From JBPOJN01 sp052033505 (GTDB lineage Bacteria > UBA10199 > JACPAL01 > GCA-016699445): a stretch of DNA of 41,887 nucleotides. Location: assembly GCA_052033505.1 (NCBI GenBank), contig JBPOJN010000040.1, forward strand, positions 1 through 41,887, read 5' to 3'. This document shows positions 25,017 through 32,890 of this stretch, in pieces; positions within the stretch are counted from its first letter, which is position 1; every line of letters begins with the position of its first letter. The translations under genes were made by a program, and so were the position numbers. Below the pieces are notes generated by a model. It was not told the DNA's origin, ran no database searches, and saw only the letters and a list, made by a program, of their open reading frames with translations.

Positions 25017-25892
25017 CTACCAATCGATCCTCTGGGTCGAAGTATTCGGGATCATCGTGCCGATGAACTTGAAAAGGCTCGAATGTTCGTTCTCTGCGAA
25101 CTCCCGCTTGGCGACACGGGCTTTGACCTTGCCTTGATCGGTCCCGGCGATGAACTCGACCTTTTCCAGGTCGACGTACTGCAGGTCGATCGAGACGAGT
25201 TTGCGGGTGCCGAATTGGCCAAAAAGTTCGACTTTGTTGAAATCATCCACGATCAGGTTCTTCGAATTTCTCGCCGTACGGAGACGAAAGGAAAAGCCGG
25301 GGTAAAATACCAACTCCTTGGCGATCTGGCACAATCCTTGATCCCAAGTGGAGAAACCCTTCCCTTGATTGATGGGAAAACGAACCTCTTTTTCCGAAAA
25401 TTGCACGGTAAAGAGCGGCGGCTGCGCTCCCTGTGCCGGTTTCAGCTCGACCGAAATGATTTTTTTGGGGAATTCCGGGTCGGTAAACACCTTCGCCGCG
25501 AGCAAGACATCGGTGATCTGCGGCGGCTGGACCGTGATCGTTTGATTGCGCATCTCGGGAGTGAGGAATTTTTGGATGAGGAAAAGAAGCTGGAAAAACT
25601 GCTCGAGCTTCGTCTTGCGCGGCGTGGATTTTAGGATCTTCCAAAGGGCGTCGTCGGTGTCCGGGGTATTGTGCCAAATTTTCCGACCTTGCGTGTCCCG
25701 GAGCTCGTCCAAAGCTTTCAGGAGCTGCTTAAAATCCGCATCCAAAATAGGAGGCGGCGGTGCATCGTAGCCCGGGCACTTTTGCGCGATCTCTTCGGGA
25801 CTTTCGGCGATCGCCAGGCCACAGCAGAAAAAAACGGCTATAAAAGCGGCGAGAAAGCCTTGGCATTTAAATCGCAGATTGTTAGTTCCCAT
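25017..25892 (-). CDS. Exported protein of unknown function
   Basis: No family recognised. The 291-residue precursor starts with a clear Sec signal peptide (basic FKCQ, hydrophobic FLAAFIAVFFCCGLAIA, predicted cut after AIA near residue 29). No lipobox is evident despite the Cys pair inside the hydrophobic core. The mature part starts with a Pro-rich patch (DAPPPPILD), then an amphipathic region up to about residue 115, then a section with regularly alternating hydrophobic residues that reads as beta-rich (about 115-291). A likely AAAGG ribosome site precedes the ATG. The start codon is two bases from the start codon of the divergent aminotransferase gene. Confidence 0.8.
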   Translation of the reverse strand: MGTNNLRFKCQGFLAAFIAVFFCCGLAIAESPEEIAQKCPGYDAPPPPILDADFKQLLKALDELRDTQGRKIWHNTPDTDDALWKILKSTPRKTKLEQFFQLLFLIQKFLTPEMRNQTITVQPPQITDVLLAAKVFTDPEFPKKIISVELKPAQGAQPPLFTVQFSEKEVRFPINQGKGFSTWDQGLCQIAKELVFYPGFSFRLRTARNSKNLIVDDFNKVELFGQFGTRKLVSIDLQYVDLEKVEFIAGTDQGKVKARVAKREFAENEHSSLFKFIGTMIPNTSTQRIDW

Positions 25893-25894
25893 GA

Positions 25895-27274
25895 ATGCCT
25901 TTCGATATTGAAACAGTCCTACAAGAACGTTGGGGCCAGAACTATTCTCTGCATGAACAGCATGTCAATCCGCAGTTCGTCCGCGTGCTGCGTACGATCG
26001 GGTTCGACAAAGTTTACCGCAAAGGCCAAGGCCAATATCTCTACGACGACGAAGGAAATCGCTATCTCGACCTGCTCTCGGGCTACGGCGTTTTTTCCGT
26101 GGGCCGCAATCATCCGCGCGTGAAAGAAACCATCACGAAGCTCTTGAATCACGACCTGCCGAACATGGTGCAGATGGATTGCCACCTGCTCGCGGGACTG
26201 CTGGCGGAAAAACTCCTGTCGCTGGCGCCGGGCTTGGTCGACACGGTTTTTTTCACGAACTCCGGCGCAGAGGCCGTCGAAGGCGCGGTCAAAATGGCGC
26301 GCGGATTCACGGGACGGCCGCGCGTGCTGTATCTCGATCATGCGTTTCACGGGCTGACACTGGGCGCGCTTTCGGCCAACGGCAACGACGAATTCCGCAA
26401 CGGCTTCGGCGAACTCCTGCCCGGAGCCAAGATTCCGATGAACGATTTGGAGACGTTGGAAAAAGAATTGAAAAAGAAAGACGTCGCGGCGTTCGTTTTC
26501 GAGCCCGTGCAGGGCAAGGGCGTCTACGTGCCCAACGATAACTTCCTCCCCGAAGCGCAAAAGCTCTGCCGCAAATACGGCACCGTCTTCATCGCCGACG
26601 AAATACAATCGGGACTCGGGCGCACGGGACGTTGGTTTGCATTTCAGCATTGGAATTTAGAACCCGACATCATTTGCGTCGCCAAGGCCCTCTCCGGAGG
26701 CTTAGTCCCCGCGGGTGCGATCCTCATGAAACGTGACATCTATAAGTCCGTGTTTTCACGCATGGACCGATGCGTGGTGCATTCGAACACGTTCGGCAAA
26801 AACACGCTCGCCATGGGTTGCGGACTCGCGTCTCTGAGCATCATCGAAGAAGAAAAATTAATCGAAAACGCCGAGCGCATGGGCCGACTTTTTCATGAAA
26901 AAGTAAACCAACTCTGCGGCGGTTTCGAGATGTTCAAAGAAATCCGCGGCAAAGGTTTGATGATCGGCATCGAGTTCCACGAGCCCAAGTCGCTCAAACT
27001 CAAAGCCGCTTGGAAAATGATCCATGCCGCGAATAAAGGCCTCTTCGGCCAAATGATCGTCGTACCGCTCATGGCGAAACACCGCATTTTGACCCAGGTC
27101 GCGGGCCACAACATCGACTTGGTCAAACTTCTCCCGCCGCTCGTAGTGACCGAAGAAGACGTGAACAACTTCGCCGAATCTCTCGCGCAGGTTACGGCGG
27201 ATTGTCACAAATTCCCCGGCGGTGCGTGGGAAACCGGCATGATGCTCGCGAAAAACGCGGTCGCATCGAGATGA
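25895..27274 (+). CDS. PLP-dependent class III aminotransferase
   Basis: Fold-type I transaminase of the acetylornithine/ornithine/GABA aminotransferase group. The 459-residue protein has FFTNSGAEAVEGAVKMARGF (PLP phosphate site, near residue 124), YLDHAFHGLTLGALS, FIADEIQSGLGRTG with the PLP-ring Asp, and VAKALSGGLVPAGA with the Schiff-base Lys264. The N-terminal 40 residues (with WGQNYSLHEQHVNPQF) and the C-terminal 30 are longer than in ArgD, so this is not the arginine-pathway enzyme; a true argD is at the other end of the window. No pathway genes sit beside it, so the substrate is open. The ATG lacks a Shine-Dalgarno and is two bases from the divergent start, suggesting an unusual leader. 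Strong family call, no specific function. Confidence 0.9.
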   Translation: MPFDIETVLQERWGQNYSLHEQHVNPQFVRVLRTIGFDKVYRKGQGQYLYDDEGNRYLDLLSGYGVFSVGRNHPRVKETITKLLNHDLPNMVQMDCHLLAGLLAEKLLSLAPGLVDTVFFTNSGAEAVEGAVKMARGFTGRPRVLYLDHAFHGLTLGALSANGNDEFRNGFGELLPGAKIPMNDLETLEKELKKKDVAAFVFEPVQGKGVYVPNDNFLPEAQKLCRKYGTVFIADEIQSGLGRTGRWFAFQHWNLEPDIICVAKALSGGLVPAGAILMKRDIYKSVFSRMDRCVVHSNTFGKNTLAMGCGLASLSIIEEEKLIENAERMGRLFHEKVNQLCGGFEMFKEIRGKGLMIGIEFHEPKSLKLKAAWKMIHAANKGLFGQMIVVPLMAKHRILTQVAGHNIDLVKLLPPLVVTEEDVNNFAESLAQVTADCHKFPGGAWETGMMLAKNAVASR

Positions 27275-27307
27275 GCTTGAAAGGTTCAATTTTTAAAAGG
27301 AGACATT

Positions 27308-28501
27308 ATGGCCGATCATTATGAAGTGGTGACCCAAGCTCCGGGCTTCGGCTCGAAGCTGATCAATTCGTTCAAGGGCATCCTCCTCGGCATCGTTCTT
27401 TTGGTGGTTGCCTTTCCGATACTCTGGTGGGGTGAAGGCCGTCAGGATCTCTCAAAATTTGTCAAAGACGCGGTCTTGGTACCTTCCGACACCGCCCCCG
27501 CGCAACCAGCCGGCACCTTAATCAAGACTACCGGCACGATCGTCTCCGACGAAATGATTAACGATGAAAAATACCTCCGACCTCCGACCACGGGCGAAAT
27601 CAGCTATTTGAAACTGAACCGCAGCGTCGAAATGTTTTCCTGGCACGAAAACAAAAAAACCGAGAAGCGCGGCGATAAGGAAGTCACAACCTACGATTAC
27701 AAGAAAGACTGGACCTCTTCTCCAACCAAGACTGAGGATTTTCACGATGGGCTTAACCACAAAAATCCGCCGATGGCCGAAATGAGTACACACTTTCAGG
27801 TGTCGTCCGCCAACATCGGCGTTTTTCCTTTCATAGCAAGCGAAGCGGATTTTTACGGGAACCGTGATCTTCCTCTGAAAGAAGACATGAAAAAACCAGA
27901 TACGCCTTCCGTACTTCAGATCGAAGGTAACTCTATTTATATTCCTGCGGGTATTTATGCGCCTCCGGGTGCGGCGCGTGACGAAACCTTGGTACCCCGG
28001 GTCGTTACCAACCCTCAAATCGGAGACTTAAGACTCTCTTACACTTATTTTCCCAACAACGTCTCTGGTTCCGTCGTTGGCGATTGGGACGGCCAGAGCA
28101 TCGCTCCACATGCTTATCAGGAAACCAACACCTATTTGGGCGCCTTCGCCGGATCTCTCACGGAGTTTCAAGCGCGTCTTCATAGCGACTATCGAACGAC
28201 CACATGGATCATCCGGATCGGATCATTTTTGCTGATGTGGCTCGGGATGCAATTAATGCTGGGGCCTCTCCTCCTGCTGTTAGAATACATCCCCATCATC
28301 GGTGTCGTGGGGCGCATAACAATCGCATTCGCCTGCGGCGTCCTGGCGTTCATTTTATGGTTTTTAACATTGGTGTTAGCCAATCTTTGGCTTGTGCTCT
28401 TGGTCTTCGGTCTGTTGATCGGCGGCCTACTTTTTTATCTTAAAACAAAAAAAACAAGTACCTCCTCGACCGGCTTGCCTCCGGGAATGAGCCTGAAGTG
28501 A
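27308..28501 (+). CDS. TMEM43-family membrane protein
   Basis: Resembles the TMEM43 (LUMA) family, known from the eukaryotic inner nuclear/ER membrane and many bacteria; the bacterial role is not established. The 397 residues give one N-terminal membrane helix (SFKGILLGIVLLVVAFPILWW, residues 20-40, ending with the typical WGEGR), a long extracytoplasmic region (about 45-290), and three or four C-terminal helices (about 300-380) followed by a Lys/Ser/Thr tail. An AAAAGGAGA ribosome site lies seven bases before the ATG. The stop overlaps the GTG start of the following outer-membrane barrel gene, so both are expressed together. It comes 33 bases after the aminotransferase and may share its transcript. 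Confidence 0.85.
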   Translation: MADHYEVVTQAPGFGSKLINSFKGILLGIVLLVVAFPILWWGEGRQDLSKFVKDAVLVPSDTAPAQPAGTLIKTTGTIVSDEMINDEKYLRPPTTGEISYLKLNRSVEMFSWHENKKTEKRGDKEVTTYDYKKDWTSSPTKTEDFHDGLNHKNPPMAEMSTHFQVSSANIGVFPFIASEADFYGNRDLPLKEDMKKPDTPSVLQIEGNSIYIPAGIYAPPGAARDETLVPRVVTNPQIGDLRLSYTYFPNNVSGSVVGDWDGQSIAPHAYQETNTYLGAFAGSLTEFQARLHSDYRTTTWIIRIGSFLLMWLGMQLMLGPLLLLLEYIPIIGVVGRITIAFACGVLAFILWFLTLVLANLWLVLLVFGLLIGGLLFYLKTKKTSTSSTGLPPGMSLK

Positions 28502-29133
28502 AATTTTTCGCGGCAAACCTGTTTACTCTCATGATCTTAGGTGCGTGCCTGGCACCGAAGTTAAGTTGGGCGGCGGAAGATAAGAAAGATATAAAAGAAG
28601 TGATACCGGCCTCGTTGGATTATGAACGTCGCCATGCCGTTGATCATCGCTTCGAGATGTCTCCATATGTTGGCGACTATTTCGGCGACAAGCTCAACCA
28701 TTCTTTCATCGCCGGCGCGGACTTCACCTACAACTTCACTCATATGTTCGGAATCGTAGGTAATTTTTCTTGGAGCCAAGCTTCCGTGGATCGCACCAGC
28801 GCTTTGGGAGCGATTTTTAGGCAGAAAAACGAATGGATATGGGACGGCGGTATCATCATCAACATGCCCGCCGTTTTCCGCAGTCGGAAATCGCTCGTCG
28901 AATGCGATCTCTACACCACCATAGGAGCGGGAGTCGTCAACATCAACGGAGCCGGCCGCGTGGGAGGCTTCTTGGGCGGTGGCATGAAGATCCGCCCCCA
29001 TGTTAGCTGGTTTGCTATTCGCGTGGACATTCGTGACTACTTTACGTCGCTTAACAACCCCGGCGGTTCGGATTTTGAAAACGACCTGACCGTGCGCATA
29101 GGACCAACGTTTTTACTACCGCCAAGACTGTAG
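28498..29133 (+). CDS. Small outer-membrane beta-barrel protein
   Basis: 211-residue precursor starting at GTG, with a signal peptide (FFAANLFTLMILGACLAPKLSWA, cut near residue 26). The mature part has the alternating pattern and aromatic girdle of an eight-stranded, OmpA-like barrel: SPYVGDYFGDKLNHSFIAGADFTYNFTHMFGIVGNFSWS, a Gly-rich AGAG/GGFLGGGMKI section, and a last strand near VRIGPTFLLPPRL. This is the layout of the 'outer membrane beta-barrel domain' proteins common in myxobacteria and bdellovibrios. The start overlaps the TMEM43 stop (GTGA). The stop abuts the stop of the next gene on the opposite strand with no spare bases. Role unknown; structural or adhesion functions are possible. 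Confidence 0.8.
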   Translation: MKFFAANLFTLMILGACLAPKLSWAAEDKKDIKEVIPASLDYERRHAVDHRFEMSPYVGDYFGDKLNHSFIAGADFTYNFTHMFGIVGNFSWSQASVDRTSALGAIFRQKNEWIWDGGIIINMPAVFRSRKSLVECDLYTTIGAGVVNINGAGRVGGFLGGGMKIRPHVSWFAIRVDIRDYFTSLNNPGGSDFENDLTVRIGPTFLLPPRL

Positions 29134-29544
29134 CTAAATATCTTTCAACTTATCGATTTTAACGACCAACGTAAACGAAGCCGATTTGTGATCGAGCGAT
29201 CCGATGAAAATCGTCGAGTCCCCGCTTTCCTCCAAACCCACTTCATAAGTCCCAGCTTTTTCTTCACTCAACAGCGTCATAGGCCCGTAAGACCCTACGG
29301 TTTCAACTTTGATACCAACCTTGGCTGGCGAAACCAGGGTAAGGACCAGCTTTTGTCCGCTTTTAGCCCCAACAACATAGGTCACGCCATTCTCACCAGT
29401 CGTCCCTTCCACTTTCGCGGACGTTTGCCCTTTTTCAAATTGAATCCTTTTATCCGAAGACGTGACTGGCGCCGTTTGAGCGGATACAATGCCTATTTGA
29501 GACGAGAAAAAAATCATCACGAACATAATTCCTGTTTTTTTCAT
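29134..29544 (-). CDS. Secreted PPC-like / lysozyme-inhibitor-like beta-sandwich protein
   Basis: 136-residue precursor with a signal peptide (MKKTGIMFVMIFFSSQIGIVSAQ, cut near residue 22). The mature domain pattern is RIQFEKGQTSAKVEGTTG, VTYVVGAKSGQKLVLTL, GTYEVGLEESGDSTIFIG and a final ASFTLVVKI. It follows the beta-strand rhythm of pre-peptidase C-terminal (PPC) domains and of periplasmic PliG-like lysozyme inhibitors ('...Y.l.A..GQ.l.v.l' then 'GdY.i...'). I treat this as a fold-level resemblance only. A strong AGGAG ribosome site lies nine bases before the ATG, and a plausible promoter is at 29575-29602. It is probably monocistronic. Function unproven. Confidence 0.72.
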   Translation of the reverse strand: MKKTGIMFVMIFFSSQIGIVSAQTAPVTSSDKRIQFEKGQTSAKVEGTTGENGVTYVVGAKSGQKLVLTLVSPAKVGIKVETVGSYGPMTLLSEEKAGTYEVGLEESGDSTIFIGSLDHKSASFTLVVKIDKLKDI

Positions 29545-29572
29545 TATCTTTTCTCCTGGGTTTTAGTTCACC

Positions 29573-29629
29573 TCAATGTAAAGTTAACTCAAAAATTTTC
29601 AAGAGTTTCGTAAGGAAATCAATGGACTT
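29573..29629 (-). pseudogene. 3'-end remnant of a paralogue of the helical-repeat gene
   Basis: Read on the minus strand, these bases encode 18 residues and a stop that match the last 18 residues and stop of the helical-repeat protein at 30022: 13 of 18 are identical (pattern KSIxFLTKLxxFExTLH). Ten of the thirteen identical residues use different codons, so the copy diverged while protein sequence was under selection; it is not a recent duplication. Nothing upstream in the same frame continues the match; the DUF3147 gene ends 38 bases further on. The rest of the paralogue appears deleted or replaced. Confidence 0.6.
29575..29602 (-). promoter_or_regulatory. Predicted promoter of the PPC-like secreted protein gene
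   Basis: On the minus strand: -35 TTGAAA (29597-29602, 5 of 6), 16-base spacer, -10 TACATT (29575-29580, 4 of 6), about 30 bases before the ATG at 29544. The boxes fall inside the decayed gene remnant at 29573-29629, so the promoter may have arisen from former coding sequence. Predicted by eye. Confidence 0.4.
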
Positions 29630-29667
29630 GAACGGCGAACTGAGACTTTGATGTTCGCCCGGAATTT

Positions 29668-30018
29668 TTATTTCAGCAGTTGAAGCTTCTCGAAAACAAA
29701 CACCCCGACAAAAAGCGCCGTCGTCGAAAGCCCTAAGGTCAACACAAAAGGGACGCGCGCACGGAAAAGAAAGATAGCAGCGATGAAAAAGAGGAGGCTC
29801 GGCAAGACCCAAATCAAGACATCCCGAGTGTAGGTCTCCAAGACGGCCAAATCCTTCGTTTCGAAGTAAATCCAAATCAGGGATAAAAACGTCATCAAAG
29901 GCAGGGCCGTCAGGAGAGCAGCCACTTTGGGGAAAGTCTTGGCGAGAGAGCTGATCAGGGCGATAAGAAACCCTGAAACAATGACTTTCAAAATAAAAAA
30001 CAAAGTTTGTCCGGACAT
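29668..30018 (-). CDS. DUF3147-family integral membrane protein
   Basis: 116 residues, almost entirely four hydrophobic helices: FILKVIVSGFLIALISSLAK (about 8-27), VAALLTALPLMTFLSLIWIYF (32-52), VLIWVLPSLLFFIAAIFLF and FVLTLGLSTTALFVGVFVF. The ALLTALPLMTFLSLIWIYFET block and LPSLLFF match my knowledge of DUF3147 proteins (small four-helix proteins of unknown role, often beside permeases). It lies three bases after the stop of the helical-repeat gene on the same strand, so it should be the last gene of the suhB-helical-repeat group. No transport substrate can be inferred. Confidence 0.75.
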   Translation of the reverse strand: MSGQTLFFILKVIVSGFLIALISSLAKTFPKVAALLTALPLMTFLSLIWIYFETKDLAVLETYTRDVLIWVLPSLLFFIAAIFLFRARVPFVLTLGLSTTALFVGVFVFEKLQLLK

Positions 30019-30021
30019 AGT

Positions 30022-30669
30022 TTAGTGCAGCGTCGTTTCGAAGCTCTCGAAGAGCTTGGTGAGGAACGCGATGGATTTCGTCTCGCGGCGGGCGCGTGCT
30101 AGGGCAAGGGATTTTTGGACATAGGCACGGCAGCGCTCCGCTTCGATGTTCCGCGACAGAAACGCTTCTACCACTTCGAAATTCAGGTTTTCCGCGGACG
30201 TCACGTTCACGAAATCGTCCGTCATCGCGAGATCGAACATTTCGACAGCTTTTTTCTTGTCGCCTTTTTTGAGGTAAGCGATCGCGAGTGCCGCATGCGC
30301 TTGATGTTCGAAAGACGCGGCGCCTTTGGCGATCTTTAAGACCGTTTTTAGTTTCTTCACGGCATTGTCGTACTGGGCAAATTTATCGATCAGGATCTTG
30401 GCCATGATGATTTTAAGCGAGGGATCTTGAGGTAGGAGTTTTTCGGCGCGTTCGTAATAGCGCCAGGCGGCTTTCAAATCACCCTTGGTTTTTTCAAGGA
30501 CGCCCAAGGTCGAGAGATACAAGGCGCTTTGAGTCGGATTTTTTAGGTCTTCCGCCTTGGCAAGACCCGCTTGGAGCAGAGCTTCGGCGCCCGTAAAATC
30601 CTTCTCCCGCATGCGCCGAAAGGCCTCGTAAATCTCGCGAGAGACCGATTCGGCGGCGGCTTCGGTCAC
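30022..30669 (-). CDS. Helical-repeat (TPR-like) protein
   Basis: 215-residue cytoplasmic protein built from tetratricopeptide-like helix pairs: MREKDFTGAEALLQAGLAKA (about residues 20-39), ALYLSTLGVLEKTKGDLKAAWRYYERAEKLLPQDP (48-82), then AKILIDKFAQYDNAVKKLKTVLKIA and AALAIAYLKKGDKKKAVEMFDLA. Such repeats usually mediate protein-protein contact, so no enzymatic role is implied. The start overlaps the suhB stop by four bases, which suggests coupled expression with the inositol monophosphatase-like protein. The last 18 residues (pattern KSIAFLTKLFESFETTLH) recur in a decayed copy 400 bases downstream, which marks this tail as a conserved module. Confidence 0.85.
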   Translation of the reverse strand: MTEAAAESVSREIYEAFRRMREKDFTGAEALLQAGLAKAEDLKNPTQSALYLSTLGVLEKTKGDLKAAWRYYERAEKLLPQDPSLKIIMAKILIDKFAQYDNAVKKLKTVLKIAKGAASFEHQAHAALAIAYLKKGDKKKAVEMFDLAMTDDFVNVTSAENLNFEVVEAFLSRNIEAERCRAYVQKSLALARARRETKSIAFLTKLFESFETTLH

Positions 30670-31466
30670 ACGCGCCCTTCTTGCAATACTTTGACCATCG
30701 TCTTGTGGAGCGCGCCGTTGGAGGCCGCGATTTCCTCGGCGTGGATGTCGAGGGCGCGTCCGTCGAAGAGACTGACTTTCCCTCCCGCTTCTTCGAGGAT
30801 CAAGGCCGCCGCTGCCACGTCCCAGGCTTTGAGCCCGATTTCCCAGAAACCGTCATAGTAACCGCAGGCGACGTAACACAGATCGATCGCGGCCGCGCCG
30901 TCGCGGCGGATGGCTTGGGAATTCCTCAGGAAATTCTGAAAATGATCGAGGTTGTTGTTCTTTTTTTCGGTCCAGACGTTGTAGGCGAATCCGGTCGAGA
31001 GCAGCGCGCGTTTCAAATCCCGGATCGGGGAGACGCGGATCAATTTACCGTTCAAAAAAGCTCCGCGTCCGCGGATGGCCGTAAACAGGTGATCCCGCGT
31101 CGGATCGTAGACCACGCCCACGACGACCTTGCCTTTGTACTCGAGCGCGATCGAAACGCAGAAGACGGGATAACCGTGCGCGTAGTTCGTCGTGCCGTCA
31201 AGGGGGTCCAAGATCCACTTGTAATCTGACAAGGGGCCCAACGTGCCCGACTCTTCGGTCAGGATCGCATGGGTCGGGAAATTTTTCTTAAGCACCGCCA
31301 AAATCGCCTCTTCGGAGGCGCCGTCGACTTCGGTCACGAGGTTAATCGAGCCTTTGAAATGGATGCGGTGCGACTTGCCGTAGGACCGCATTTGCACGGC
31401 GCCGGCCTTCTTGGCCGCTTCCACGGCGACTTTGAGGAAAGTCTTCTCTTCGTTTTTCATTTTCAT
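30666..31466 (-). CDS. suhB: Inositol monophosphatase family protein SuhB
   Basis: Mg-dependent, Li-sensitive phosphatase family; in Escherichia coli SuhB also acts in rRNA transcription complexes. The 266 residues contain the family's metal sites: HAILTEESG (about residues 76-84), WILDPLDGTTNYAHGYP (88-104), and the C-terminal GLKAWDVAAAALILEEAGG. The core matches SuhB more than CysQ or the fructose-bisphosphatase relatives, since WILDPLDGTTNYxHGxPxF is the inositol-type form. The first residues MKMKNEE allow either of two ATGs. It heads a short run with the helical-repeat gene and the DUF3147 gene. Substrate is not proven. Confidence 0.9.
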   Translation of the reverse strand: MKMKNEEKTFLKVAVEAAKKAGAVQMRSYGKSHRIHFKGSINLVTEVDGASEEAILAVLKKNFPTHAILTEESGTLGPLSDYKWILDPLDGTTNYAHGYPVFCVSIALEYKGKVVVGVVYDPTRDHLFTAIRGRGAFLNGKLIRVSPIRDLKRALLSTGFAYNVWTEKKNNNLDHFQNFLRNSQAIRRDGAAAIDLCYVACGYYDGFWEIGLKAWDVAAAALILEEAGGKVSLFDGRALDIHAEEIAASNGALHKTMVKVLQEGRV

Positions 31467-31520
31467 TGGATTCTTGGTTTCATGCCTTCTAACCTAGTTT
31501 TTAAAAAAATCCTCAACTTT

Positions 31521-32258
31521 TTACACGGCCCGGGCAAGCACCACGGCTTCGACCCGCTGGGCACCGGCTTTCGCCAAGGCCCGCGCCGCGGTCTCCAAGG
31601 TCGATCCGGTCGTAAAAACATCGTCGACCAACAGTACTTTTTTCCCGTAAACGGCCTCGGGGCGCGACACAGTGAAACAATTTTTGAGGTTTTGTAGCCT
31701 TTCTTCGCGCGTCAGGCCCGCCTGGACGTCGGTTTCCCTAATTTTTTTAAGCACAAAGGCGTCGACGGCGCCTCCGGTCCTTCGCACCAAGCGCCGCGCC
31801 AAGAGCAGCGATTGGTTGTAGCCTCGTTCGCGCAGCCGTTTGCGGTGCAAAGGGATGGGCAATACGAGGTCCCAGTCGGTTTCGGTCACATCCCATCCCA
31901 TGCGATCGCCTAGGAACCGCGCCAGCTTTTCCTCACCCCGGTATTTGAGGCGCACAATGAGATCATGCAGCAGCCCGGAGTAGCGGCCGGCCGCACGGAC
32001 TTTTTCGCAGTGGAATTTCTCTGAGAGACAGTCGCCACAGAGGTGGTTTGCGGAAACCTCCGCAGGTTTTAAATTTTCGAAGGGGCGCGCGCAACGGGGG
32101 CACTGAGGGTCGGAAAGTCGGGGCCAAAGTCCTTCGCAAGCGCCGCAAAGACCACTTACGTCTTGTCCGGTCGTAAGAAAGCTACGGCAGGCCGCGCAAC
32201 GCAGGGGAAAAAGCCAATCAAGCCCCTTCCCTATCCAACGATTCGCGAAGCCGTTCAC
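31521..32258 (-). CDS. comF: ComF-family phosphoribosyltransferase-like protein
   Basis: Cytoplasmic protein needed for DNA uptake in naturally competent bacteria, though present in many others. 245 residues, starting at a GTG that overlaps the lolA stop. The N-terminal third is a double zinc-ribbon: CAACRSFL, LCGACEGLW, CPRCARPF and LCGDCLS supply eight cysteines. The remainder is a type I PRTase fold with the LPIPLHRKRLRERGYNQS block and the PRPP loop VLLVDDVFTTGSTLETAARAL near residues 206-226. The C-terminus ends normally. With dprA elsewhere in the window it fits a basic DNA-uptake toolkit, but no type IV pilus or comEC gene is visible here. Confidence 0.93.
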   Translation of the reverse strand: MNGFANRWIGKGLDWLFPLRCAACRSFLTTGQDVSGLCGACEGLWPRLSDPQCPRCARPFENLKPAEVSANHLCGDCLSEKFHCEKVRAAGRYSGLLHDLIVRLKYRGEEKLARFLGDRMGWDVTETDWDLVLPIPLHRKRLRERGYNQSLLLARRLVRRTGGAVDAFVLKKIRETDVQAGLTREERLQNLKNCFTVSRPEAVYGKKVLLVDDVFTTGSTLETAARALAKAGAQRVEAVVLARAV

Positions 32259-32890
32259 GAATCCGGTGACTCCGCAAGCGACGGGACTTCTTTGACCCCG
32301 GATTTTTTGAAGACGAAGTCGGAGGCGTCGACCGGGCGGTTGGTACGCGCGTTCGAGAGATCGTAATGGCTGCGGTTTCCGCTCTTCGAAAAAAGATCGA
32401 CCGCCGTCACCAAGGAGCTTCGATCGTCGATGGCGAGCAGAATTTTTGAAAAAGGCGACTTGGATTTCGGGGTCAGCGTCAACTTCGACCCGTTCTCCGC
32501 CACGCGAAACGTCTTACGCATTTCGCCCAATCCCCCCAGAAACACCAAGGCCTCGGGAGAGACCACGTCTTCCATGTGGTGGGTCACTTCGACTTCTTTG
32601 TCGCGCGGACGGTAGACCCAGAGGGTTTTTCCGTCGGAAATGTAATGACGCTCCTTCGCGCCTTGGTAACGGACCAAGAAGCGGTTCGGCTTGGCGAAGA
32701 TTAAATTTCCCTGCTCGACGACGTCGCGTTCCAAGATTTCAACGTAGGTTTTTTGGGTGAAATCCGCCTCGAACGTCTCCACGGTGCCGTAAGTGTCTTG
32801 AACACGATCGGCCAGTCCCGCGGCGTGCGCCGTTCCTAGGATTAGAAAAAAAGCGGCTAAGACCAGCCCCGTCGTTTTAGCAAACCTCAT
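32255..32890 (-). CDS. lolA: Outer-membrane lipoprotein carrier protein LolA
   Basis: Periplasmic chaperone that takes lipoproteins from the LolCDE exporter to the outer membrane. 211-residue precursor with a signal peptide (MRFAKTTGLVLAAFFLILGTAHA, cut near residue 23). The mature part matches the LolA open-barrel pattern: FEADFTQKTYVEILERDVVEQGNLIFAKPNRFLVRY in sequence, then YISDGKTLWVYRPRDKEVEV. A strong GGAGG ribosome site overlaps the ftsK stop, and the lolA ATG shares ATGA with it. The ftsK-lolA order is common. Together with the LolCDE-type genes at 10161-13246 it supplies most of the Lol route; no LolB is seen. Confidence 0.9.
   Translation of the reverse strand: MRFAKTTGLVLAAFFLILGTAHAAGLADRVQDTYGTVETFEADFTQKTYVEILERDVVEQGNLIFAKPNRFLVRYQGAKERHYISDGKTLWVYRPRDKEVEVTHHMEDVVSPEALVFLGGLGEMRKTFRVAENGSKLTLTPKSKSPFSKILLAIDDRSSLVTAVDLFSKSGNRSHYDLSNARTNRPVDASDFVFKKSGVKEVPSLAESPDS

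Noticed and set aside
25895..27274. Second argD
   Set aside because: Same superfamily, but longer ends and different flanking genes; the argB-linked gene at the window start is the arginine enzyme.
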